From assembly GCA_023128195.1 (NCBI GenBank), contig JAGMEL010000336.1:1-8724 (forward strand): 8,724 bases of DNA, written 5' to 3'. The notes under the pieces were generated by a model. The model saw only the letters and a list, made by a program, of their open reading frames with translations, ran no database searches and was not told the origin of the DNA. Made by a program: the position numbers and the translations under genes. Numbering within the stretch: the stretch's first letter is position 1; the number at the start of each line of letters is the position of its first letter. Shown here piece by piece: positions 1 to 5,542 of this stretch. The DNA comes from Caldifarciminota bacterium. GTDB taxonomy: Bacteria; Hydrothermota; Tepidihabitantia; SM23-42.

Positions 1-1095
1 GAACCAACCAACTATGAAGAATGGATAGAATATTATAAAAATATTGTGTCATGGGATTTGAGAATGTCGGAATTTGGGAGCAGGGACTTAAAAGAAATAC
101 AGGAACAAAGGAAACATGAAGCAAATTCTGGATTTGTTAAATTCATTGAGAATACATATGCCGACTTTCTTAAGGGCAAAGGACCTGTTCTTTCGAACAA
201 GCTATTTTCACATGCCGTTTTTCCAATTTTAAAGGATGGTCCTGTTCATTTTATTGTTTTTGACTCAATGCGACTTGATCAATATTTAAAATTATCACTG
301 TATATGAGAGACTACTTCGAAATTATGACACAATACTATTATTCAATTCTGCCAACAGCCACACCTTATTCAAGAAATGCCTTATTTGCTGGTCTTCTAC
401 CTCTTGAGATTATCCAGAAATTCCCCCAATACTGGTCGTTTGAACAAAAAGGGCAAAATCGATTCGAAAAGGTTCTATTTGACGAACAGTTAAAAAGCCA
501 TAATCTTAGAATAAAATTTTCATACTACAAATTATCTACAATGCAGGAGATTGAACGCAATATTATGCGCGTTGTGAATGATAAAGCGGATATCACAATT
601 GTAGTTATTAACTTCTTTGATCTCTTATTGCATTCAATACCAGGGCGTGGCGATATGAAAGGAATTCTCGATGATGAAAGGGTACTACTAAATTTACTCG
701 GATACTGGTTTCCACTTTCTCCAATCTTTGAGATATTCAAAAAATTAGCAAAAAAACGCAGACGTATCATACTTACAACTGATCACGGATTTATACGCGC
801 ACGCAGACCTACTATAATTTACGGTGGACGATCCATCTCTCCGAATCTTAGGTACAAATATGGGCCTGCGCTGAGAGTAGACAAGAAAACGGCTTATCTT
901 TTAAATAACCCTGGTGAAATATATCTACCATGTGCTGACCCCTCAGTTCGATTTGCAATTGCTAAAGAAGATTACTATTTTATCTATCCTACTAAACCTA
1001 CAGAGTATGAAAAAGAATTTAAATATACTTTCCAGCATGGCGGTATTTCAATAGAGGAAATAATTCTACCATACGCTATTATGACACCACGTTAA
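1..1095 (+). CDS. porX: PorX-like response regulator, C-terminal PglZ part (5' partial)
   Basis: The frame is open to the left edge, so the gene starts outside; 364 residues are visible and an internal GTG at 46 is probably not the start. The first ~60 residues look like the helical middle region of PorX (EYYKNIVSWDL, then EANSGFVKFIENTY). The rest is a PglZ domain of the alkaline-phosphatase superfamily. Visible candidate metal or catalytic residues, counted from the first codon, are D88 (FDSMRLDQ), the threonines of ILPTATPYSRN (119/121), D207 and H211 (NFFDLLLH), D261-H262 (TTDHG) and H346 (FQHGGIS). PorX proteins are about 515 residues with an N-terminal receiver domain; the missing ~150 residues would fit one, but it is not seen here. 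In Porphyromonas, PorX works with PorY to control type IX secretion genes, and its PglZ domain binds zinc and hydrolyses oligonucleotides. The family call is strong; the T9SS role here is inferred. Confidence 0.85.
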   Translation, partial: EPTNYEEWIEYYKNIVSWDLRMSEFGSRDLKEIQEQRKHEANSGFVKFIENTYADFLKGKGPVLSNKLFSHAVFPILKDGPVHFIVFDSMRLDQYLKLSLYMRDYFEIMTQYYYSILPTATPYSRNALFAGLLPLEIIQKFPQYWSFEQKGQNRFEKVLFDEQLKSHNLRIKFSYYKLSTMQEIERNIMRVVNDKADITIVVINFFDLLLHSIPGRGDMKGILDDERVLLNLLGYWFPLSPIFEIFKKLAKKRRRIILTTDHGFIRARRPTIIYGGRSISPNLRYKYGPALRVDKKTAYLLNNPGEIYLPCADPSVRFAIAKEDYYFIYPTKPTEYEKEFKYTFQHGGISIEEIILPYAIMTPR

Positions 1096-1099
1096 CAGA

Positions 1100-1200
1100 G
1101 TTTAGATCGTTTAAAGCCTTTAATTCGTCCCAGTGGAATATGCTGCGCATTCCACAGGATAAATTTCTTTCGTTTAGATCGTTAATAGCGTTTATTTGGT
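1100..1200. repeat. Imperfect 29-bp direct repeats flanking hairpin 1
   Basis: Copies lie at 1100-1128 and 1172-1200 and match at 24 of 29 positions. The first 12 bases (GTTTAGATCGTT) are identical, and the remainder follows the same pattern (AGC, then TTTA, TT and GT). The two copies bracket the first REP-like hairpin at 1128-1159. The arrangement could be a target duplication later diverged, or simply a local tandem repeat into which the palindrome fits; the repeat length and mismatches do not settle which. Confidence 0.7.
1128..1159. repeat. REP-like hairpin 1
   Basis: This is an imperfect palindrome. GTGGAAT (1133-1139) pairs with ATTCCAC (1149-1155), GC (1142-1143) with GC (1147-1148) around a TGC loop, and TCC (1128-1130) with GGA (1157-1159). 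The unpaired bases are AT (1140-1141), CA (1131-1132) and A (1156). It is homologous to the reverse complement of the hairpin at 1385-1418, including the position of the AT bulge. Repetitive extragenic palindromes have this size and form. The placement just after porX would also allow a role in transcript ending or 3'-end protection. Confidence 0.75.
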
Positions 1201-1330
1201 TTCTTTAGTTTCTCTGGTTTATTTGGTTTTCTTGCTTCTTACTTCTTGCATCTTGCCTCTTTTCCCCTTATCTCCGTGTCTCCTTGTCCCCTGGTCTCCT
1301 TGTCCCTTGGTTCTTGTCCCGATTTATCAT
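1190..1330. repeat. Low-complexity A-poor tract made of short repeated words
   Basis: On the + strand this tract is almost free of A: 5 A in bases 1201-1320. It is built of successive word families. GTTTATTTGGTTT occurs at 1190-1202 and 1217-1229. CTTGCTTCTTACTTCTTGCATCTTG-like words follow, then a 16-bp tandem unit beginning GTCTCCTTGTCCC, with copies at 1278-1293 and 1294-1309 that differ at one base. Translations of the tract are repetitive hydrophobic junk. Degenerate words of this type occur between genes in several uncultured lineages (from memory, not checked). Function is unknown. Confidence 0.7.
1275..1304. repeat. 30-bp perfect direct repeat, copy 1
   Basis: Bases 1275-1304 are identical to 1471-1500, 196 bp downstream in the same orientation. 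Each copy starts CGTGTCTCCTTG and contains GTCTCCTTGTC twice, 16 bp apart. Sequence identity stops at both edges, so the two are separate copies and not part of a longer duplication. Perfect identity in an otherwise degenerate tract suggests recent copying or gene conversion. Confidence 0.85.
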
Positions 1331-1359
1331 ATTAATTCTTTATATAAGAAAATCGAGGA

Positions 1360-1374
1360 TCCCGCAGAGCGGGA
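1360..1374. repeat. Short GC-rich hairpin 3
   Basis: TCCCGC (1360-1365) pairs perfectly with GCGGGA (1369-1374) around the tri-loop AGA. It lies 10 bp before REP-like hairpin 2 and may be part of the same repeat unit. No T-run follows, so it is not a standard terminator. Confidence 0.6.
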
Positions 1375-1384
1375 GAACTTGCCT

Positions 1385-1418
1385 GCCCCGTGAAATGCGA
1401 AGCATATTTCACTGGGGC
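1385..1418. repeat. REP-like hairpin 2
   Basis: This is a strong imperfect palindrome. GCCCC (1385-1389) pairs with GGGGC (1414-1418), GTGAAAT (1390-1396) with ATTTCAC (1406-1412), and GC (1397-1398) with GC (1402-1403). The loop is GAA and the bulges are T1413 and AT (1404-1405). The tip GCGAAGC is known as an exceptionally stable DNA mini-hairpin. Reverse-complemented, the element aligns with hairpin 1. The two stems differ at one position by a G-C to A-T swap on both arms, so pairing is kept. Confidence 0.8.
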
Positions 1419-1470
1419 TCTTGGTTCTTATCTCTTGGAGTTTGGAACTTGGTTCTTGGAACTTGTCCTG

Positions 1471-1500
1471 CGTGTCTCCTTGTCCCCTGGTCTCCTTGTC
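1471..1500. repeat. 30-bp perfect direct repeat, copy 2
   Basis: Identical to 1275-1304. It is preceded by a different word family, TTGGAACTTG, which occurs twice within 1441-1465. The following sequence (ACCCTATCCCC) no longer matches copy 1. Confidence 0.85.
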
Positions 1501-1604
1501 ACCCTATCCCCTGTTCCCTGAAAATGGGGGGCCCCCACCGGAGGGCGAAGATTTAATGAGTAGAGGCCCCAAATATTAAGTGAAAAAATCTTTTTTTAAT
1601 AACA

Positions 1605-3653
1605 TTATCTTGGCGGTCTAAAATCAAAAGGTATTGTGATTCTTTGTTCAAACGGCTCACCATCTTTAGTTGCTGGTTTAAACTCCCATTGTTTTGCCGC
1701 AGCCACTGCCGCAACTTCACAGGCAGGATTTCCAAAACTCGATAACACTGTTGTAGTCTTTACCTTCCCGTCTGTGCCCACCAAAACACGAATAACCACT
1801 CGTCCAGTTGCGCTAATGGTGCGAGCAGATTCAGGATATTTCGGTGTCACTTGCTTTACAGGTGTTGCCCTCGTAATAACCGAAGGTTTAGGTGGCGCCA
1901 GAGGTACAGCAGTTATTCCTGTAGTATCGATATCTACTACGGATGCCGTGTCTTTCTTTACCGCTGCTTCTAAAAGCTCTTCCGGCTTAACAACCTCGGG
2001 CGGTTTTTCAGCCTCCCCTACAGGTTCTATCTCAGGACCTGTCCGTTTGGAGGTAGTATCTTCACCTAATGATGTCAATGCAGCAACAGCAACCCTTTGT
2101 TCGGCTTCAGGAATCCAATAGGTATACGCATTAGCCAATGTAATTCCGTTATCAACACCTCTGATTCGTTTATAGGATGCAGATACATTATTTGAAACAA
2201 TAAGAAATGTATAAGGCTGATCTTGGTAAACAATTCTCTGAAATTCATTCCATATCTTTTTTGCCTTTTTACGATTAAGCATCGCAACGCCAACATCTAT
2301 TAATGAATCAACTACACTGTTCGCATAAGATACAAAATTAAATAGACCTTTGGCGGGATCTGAATTCCAATAGATAGTTGGGTCGATCTTCGCTCCCGTG
2401 CTCCATCCCATTATAAATCCGTCAAATTCTCGCTTAACAATTACGTCAATAAATGAAGCGGTGTTTAAAGTGCGCGTCCTAATTCTTATGCCAAGCGCCG
2501 TTAAATCCTTTGTGATATAATCAAGAGTTGCAACCCGGTCAGAATTTTCAATATTGGTTATAATATTAAGCACAAACTCTTTACCATCCTTATCAATAAT
2601 CTTATTACGATTTCGATCCCGAAATCCTTTATTTTCCAATATCTCCTTTGCTTTAGATAAATCATATTCAATTGGCTCGATATTTTCATTATAACCCCAT
2701 GACGATAGCGGTAATGGGCCAAGTGAAATGACTCCTATTCCAGCAAATACTTCATCCAATATCTTATTTGTGTTGATCGCCATGCTCAGTGCTTTTCGTA
2801 CGTCTTTGTCACTTAAAAAAGGATGATTTAAATTCCATCCGATATATGTATAGGTATTACCAGGTCGCGAATCAATGGCAATATTTTCATTTTTCTCTAA
2901 ATCCTTTGCCTTGGTTGGCGTAATATTTAAAACCAAATCAAGATCTCCATTGGCAAAATCATCTATCATATTATTCATATCATAATAGTACCTAATATGA
3001 ATTTCATCAAGTGGTGGCTTACCACGATAATATTTATCATTAGCGACTAAGATAAGCTCGGAACCGTATATCCATTCCTTTATTTTATAGGGACCATTTC
3101 CAATGGGATTTTGTCCAAAGTTATCATCTGATTTCTCAACAATATGCTTGGGCACTGCCATAATATCAGAATCAGTCAAAAGATCAGCATATACTCTATC
3201 AAATGTGAATTTAATTGCATAAGTACCAACAAGTTCAGCTTTTTTAATAAACCTTAGCTTTGCTATATTAGGATAGTTTGTCTTGGGATCAATCATTTTC
3301 TCGTAGGTATAGTACACATCTTCAGCAGTTACTGACTTACCATCCCACCACTCTACATCCCTACGTAAATAATAGGTAATTGAAGTTAGATCTTCAGAAA
3401 ATTCCCATGATGACGCCAATTCAGGTTTCATTTTTCCTGTCTCAGGATCAATACTATGAAGATGCATAAATAATAAATCAAGAATTTCATTAGAACCAAA
3501 CATTGAAGGTGCAAGCGGTGATATTGTAGTCGGTAGATCAGTTGAACCAATTACCACTGTCCCACCCTGTTCACCTGCTAACTTCTCTTCCTTCTGTGCA
3601 CATGTAATAATGAATAATAGTACAACTATTAAAAAGCAACAAAACCATTTCAT
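1605..3653 (-). CDS. Lipoprotein: family 5 solute-binding protein fused to TonB C-terminal domain
   Basis: The product has 682 residues. I start at the ATG at 3653 (MKWFCC), not at an upstream in-frame codon, because GGGGAGG lies 6 nt before it, a promoter sits at 3679-3706, and the protein then begins with a lipoprotein signal (hydrophobic 5-17, lipobox-like IITC, Cys18). Residues ~30-520 match the DppA/OppA family: LASSWEFSEDLTSITYYLRRDVEWWDGKSV split over two strands, then NPIGNGPYKIKEW and VRKALSMAIN. Residues ~521-600 are a Pro/Glu/Lys/Thr-rich linker. Residues ~600-682 are a complete TonB C-terminal domain (TPKYPESA, GRVVIRVLVGTDGKV, KQWEFKPATKDGEP). Such binding proteins normally deliver peptides or other solutes to an ABC importer, and TonB domains bind outer-membrane receptors. 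The TonB transmembrane anchor is absent and no permease or ATPase gene is nearby. The domains are clear; the combined function is unknown. Confidence 0.88.
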   Translation of the reverse strand: MKWFCCFLIVVLLFIITCAQKEEKLAGEQGGTVVIGSTDLPTTISPLAPSMFGSNEILDLLFMHLHSIDPETGKMKPELASSWEFSEDLTSITYYLRRDVEWWDGKSVTAEDVYYTYEKMIDPKTNYPNIAKLRFIKKAELVGTYAIKFTFDRVYADLLTDSDIMAVPKHIVEKSDDNFGQNPIGNGPYKIKEWIYGSELILVANDKYYRGKPPLDEIHIRYYYDMNNMIDDFANGDLDLVLNITPTKAKDLEKNENIAIDSRPGNTYTYIGWNLNHPFLSDKDVRKALSMAINTNKILDEVFAGIGVISLGPLPLSSWGYNENIEPIEYDLSKAKEILENKGFRDRNRNKIIDKDGKEFVLNIITNIENSDRVATLDYITKDLTALGIRIRTRTLNTASFIDVIVKREFDGFIMGWSTGAKIDPTIYWNSDPAKGLFNFVSYANSVVDSLIDVGVAMLNRKKAKKIWNEFQRIVYQDQPYTFLIVSNNVSASYKRIRGVDNGITLANAYTYWIPEAEQRVAVAALTSLGEDTTSKRTGPEIEPVGEAEKPPEVVKPEELLEAAVKKDTASVVDIDTTGITAVPLAPPKPSVITRATPVKQVTPKYPESARTISATGRVVIRVLVGTDGKVKTTTVLSSFGNPACEVAAVAAAKQWEFKPATKDGEPFEQRITIPFDFRPPR

Positions 3654-3659
3654 AATCAA

Positions 3660-3666
3660 CCTCCCC
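3660..3666 (-). promoter_or_regulatory. Ribosome binding site that fixes the start of the solute-binding/TonB gene
   Basis: On the minus strand GGGGAGG lies 6 nt upstream of the ATG at 3653-3651. The alternative in-frame codon at 3713 lies upstream of the promoter's -35 box (3701-3706), so it cannot be the start of a transcript made from that promoter. Confidence 0.8.
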
Positions 3667-3678
3667 ATATATAAATAC

Positions 3679-3706
3679 ATTATATTTGTAAAATTATTCC
3701 TGTCAA
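3679..3706 (-). promoter_or_regulatory. Consensus sigma-70 type promoter
   Basis: On the minus strand TTGACA (3706-3701) and TATAAT (3684-3679) are separated by 16 bp; both hexamers are perfect consensus. Transcription should begin near 3672, leaving a leader of about 20 nt that contains the ribosome site. This makes the solute-binding/TonB gene a unit of its own, separate from mscS, whose stop lies about 54 bp upstream of the -35 box. I see no clear operator palindrome around it. Confidence 0.85.
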
Positions 3707-3759
3707 GCACCAATCGCGGTAATTTTTATATAATCTCCGTAATCAAAAGAGTTCAAAAA

Positions 3760-4617
3760 TTAGTTTTTCAGAGCTCTCGTTTCAGAATCCGGCCTATTGG
3801 CAAAATAGACCTTCATATGAGGAAAGGGAATCTCTATATTTTCTTTATCAAATTCCTTCTTAATCCTTTTGCGTAATTCGCCCATAATATCCCACTGGGC
3901 AAGGGGTAATGTATCACCGACAATTTTAATCTCGATACCAGATTCACCCAGAGCATTCACTCTTAGAACTTGTGGTGATTTAATTATTTTATCCTTCCAA
4001 TCCTTATCATCCGCTAAATTAGAACAGACACGATTGATAATTTTTATCACCTTATCTAAATCTTCTTTATAGGCAACCGAGACATTCATGTTTACTCTTG
4101 AATATTCCTTGGTAAGATTAGTTACAATATTTATCTCATTATTTGGTATATAATGAACAGCACCGTCAAGATCTCGTAAAATAGTCCTTCTAAGATTAAC
4201 CTCTTCAACAAGGCCGGCAATATCACCAACACGAATAACATCACCTACGCCATATTGATTCTCCACTAAAATAAAAATACCGTTAATCAAATCCTTTATC
4301 AAACTCTGCGCACCAAAGCTGATAGCCAAACCTAAAATCCCCAGGCTTGCCAATGCTGGTCCTATATTAATACCAACCTCAGCGAGGATTGTAAATAGAA
4401 CTACTATCCCAATCATAATGCCGATGGTACTGGTTATAACATTAGATATTGTTCGACTCCTCTTTTGTATCTCTATCTCTGGCTTACGCTTCATTCTCAT
4501 CCTTACTGTCCGTCCTATAAAACGAGGAATAACTTTTTGAAGAGTAAAATAAATTATTGATCCCAAAATGATGACAACAACAATCCTACCGCCATGCAAT
4601 TTAAACCATTCAATCAT
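3760..4617 (-). CDS. MscS-family small-conductance mechanosensitive channel
   Basis: The product has 285 residues and is an inner-membrane channel that opens under membrane tension to release solutes on osmotic downshock. Three membrane segments are visible at roughly 11-27, 56-79 and 86-119. The third is the pore helix, rich in Gly and Ala (ASLGILGLAISFGAQSLIKD). It is followed by the beta domain with IFILVENQYGVGDVI and HYIPNNEI, and by a C-terminal alpha/beta part ending near IPFPHMKVYF. It resembles the short, three-helix YkuT/MscS type. I use the ATG at 4617, since AGGAGG sits 4 nt before it; a TTG at 4638 in the same frame has no such site. It overlaps the end of uxs by 8 nt, so its translation is probably coupled. 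The context suggests only that it is co-expressed with envelope-sugar genes. Confidence 0.92.
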   Translation of the reverse strand: MIEWFKLHGGRIVVVIILGSIIYFTLQKVIPRFIGRTVRMRMKRKPEIEIQKRSRTISNVITSTIGIMIGIVVLFTILAEVGINIGPALASLGILGLAISFGAQSLIKDLINGIFILVENQYGVGDVIRVGDIAGLVEEVNLRRTILRDLDGAVHYIPNNEINIVTNLTKEYSRVNMNVSVAYKEDLDKVIKIINRVCSNLADDKDWKDKIIKSPQVLRVNALGESGIEIKIVGDTLPLAQWDIMGELRKRIKKEFDKENIEIPFPHMKVYFANRPDSETRALKN

Positions 4618-4639
4618 TTTTCCTCCTAAACCATTCAAT
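4602..4639 (-). promoter_or_regulatory. uxs/mscS overlap with internal ribosome site and duplicated 13-mer
   Basis: The mscS ribosome site (AGGAGG, 4627-4622) is made of two Arg codons of the uxs end, FRRKND. The mscS ATG at 4617-4615 precedes the uxs stop TGA at 4612-4610, giving the string ATGATTGA. The 13-mer ATTGAATGGTTTA occurs twice, at 4639-4627 within uxs and at 4614-4602 within mscS. It encodes IEWF in both proteins although the reading frames differ. Confidence 0.85.
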
Positions 4640-5542
4640 AACCTTTTTCAAACCTTGTTCCAGGCCAATCGTAGGTTCCCATGCTAACACCTCTTTTGCC
4701 TTTGAGATATCGGGTTTTCGCTTTTTGGGATCACTATCGGGTAAGGACAGGAACTTGTATTCACTTTTACTTTTACATAAACGCTTCACAATCTCTGCTA
4801 ATTGTATTATTGTATATTCTGTAGGATTGCCCAAATTTACCGGCATTGGATAATCAACCTGAACAATTTTGGTAATTGCATTTACCATATCAGTGATGTA
4901 GCAAAAACTTCTTGTCTGTGAACCGTCACCAAAAATTGGTAACGGCTCATTTTTCAATGCTTCCGAAACAAACGTAGGTATCACCCGTCCATCCCCCGAA
5001 TGCATCCTCTCACCATAGGTATTAAATACGCGTACAATTCCAATTTTTAGATTAAATTTTCTGAAATATGCAACTGTAAGCGTTTCAGCAAATCTTTTAC
5101 CTTCATCATACACTGCCCGTGGACTTAACAGGTTTACGTTGCCGAAATAATTCTCTTTTTGCGGATGCACCTCTGGATCACCATACACCTCACTTGTTGA
5201 AGCGAGTAGAAATTTCGCATCCTTTGTTCTTGCAATTTCAAGCATATTGTAGGTACCAAAAGACATAACGCGCAATGTCTCTATTGGATACTTCTGATAA
5301 TCAAAAGGACTGGCAGGACAAGCAAAATGCAAGATTAAATCAATATTCCCCTTAACTTCAACTACATCGCACACATCCTGTTTTATAAATTCCAGTTGCT
5401 TCTTACCAATATGACAAGCAATATTTTCTTGCTTGCCCGTTATTAAATTATCAATGATAATAACCTCATCACCACGGCGCAGATAATGGTCTACAAGATG
5501 AGAACCTATAAAACCTGCACCGCCGGTTATCAATACTCTCAT
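4610..5542 (-). CDS. uxs: UDP-glucuronate decarboxylase (UDP-xylose synthase)
   Basis: The product has 310 residues, the usual length for the bacterial enzyme. It is a short-chain dehydrogenase-type NAD-sugar enzyme that converts UDP-glucuronate to UDP-xylose in the cytosol. An N-terminal Rossmann motif is seen (GGAGFIGSH, 7-15, with acidic D31). UXS-specific signatures are HFACPASPFDYQKYPIETL (72-90), STSEVYGDPEVHPQ (115-128) and PRAVYDEGKR (141-150). Catalytic candidates are T116, E118, Y145 and K149. The C-terminal KKRKPDISKAK holds the usual substrate-side arginine. These distinguish it from UDP-glucose 4-epimerase and dTDP-glucose dehydratase. Its ATG overlaps the ugd stop as ATGA, and the preceding gene makes its substrate. 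A 4-keto-pentose product instead of xylose is possible but less likely for this short form. Confidence 0.9.
   Translation of the reverse strand: MRVLITGGAGFIGSHLVDHYLRRGDEVIIIDNLITGKQENIACHIGKKQLEFIKQDVCDVVEVKGNIDLILHFACPASPFDYQKYPIETLRVMSFGTYNMLEIARTKDAKFLLASTSEVYGDPEVHPQKENYFGNVNLLSPRAVYDEGKRFAETLTVAYFRKFNLKIGIVRVFNTYGERMHSGDGRVIPTFVSEALKNEPLPIFGDGSQTRSFCYITDMVNAITKIVQVDYPMPVNLGNPTEYTIIQLAEIVKRLCKSKSEYKFLSLPDSDPKKRKPDISKAKEVLAWEPTIGLEQGLKKVIEWFRRKND

Larger units (their letters stand above)
1096..1604. other. 509-bp repeat-rich intergenic region between convergent genes
   Basis: This stretch separates the 3' ends of the PorX-like gene and the solute-binding/TonB gene. It contains hairpins, direct repeats and a low-complexity tract, listed separately. 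Open frames of 60-90 codons exist, but their translations are runs of Leu-Val-Pro-Ser-Cys produced by pyrimidine words such as TCTCCTTGTC, with no domain and no convincing ribosome site, so I do not call genes. No tRNA, rRNA or recognisable transposase is visible. The hairpins may help end transcription from both sides, but none has the GC-stem plus T-run form of a textbook terminator. Confidence 0.75.

Noticed and set aside
1261..1320. G-quadruplex on the minus strand
   Set aside because: G-runs of three or four are separated by loops of about 12 to 21 bases, too long for a canonical quadruplex.
1196..1556. Two overlapping open frames (65 and 90 codons) on the + strand
   Set aside because: They translate repeats of TCTCCTTGTCCC-type words into Leu/Val/Pro/Ser/Cys runs; no domain, no good ribosome site, and hairpins lie within.
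1587..1600. Terminator hairpin AAAAAA-GA-TTTTTT after the solute-binding/TonB gene
   Set aside because: The stem is A-T only with a minimal loop; too weak to call an intrinsic terminator.
1096..1604. CRISPR array
   Set aside because: Repeats are of different lengths, unevenly spaced and degenerate; there is no series of equal repeats with unique spacers and no cas gene.
1636..2121. 161-codon + strand frame opposite the TonB domain
   Set aside because: It is an antisense shadow of a clearly coding region; Ala/Thr/Ser-rich translation reflects the opposite-strand codons.
2075..2296. 73-codon minus-strand frame inside the binding-protein gene
   Set aside because: It is an out-of-frame overlap within the solute-binding domain, which is fully explained in the main frame.
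3717..3759. Terminator between mscS and the promoter
   Set aside because: Only 3-bp stems such as ACC/GGT can be formed; nothing convincing.
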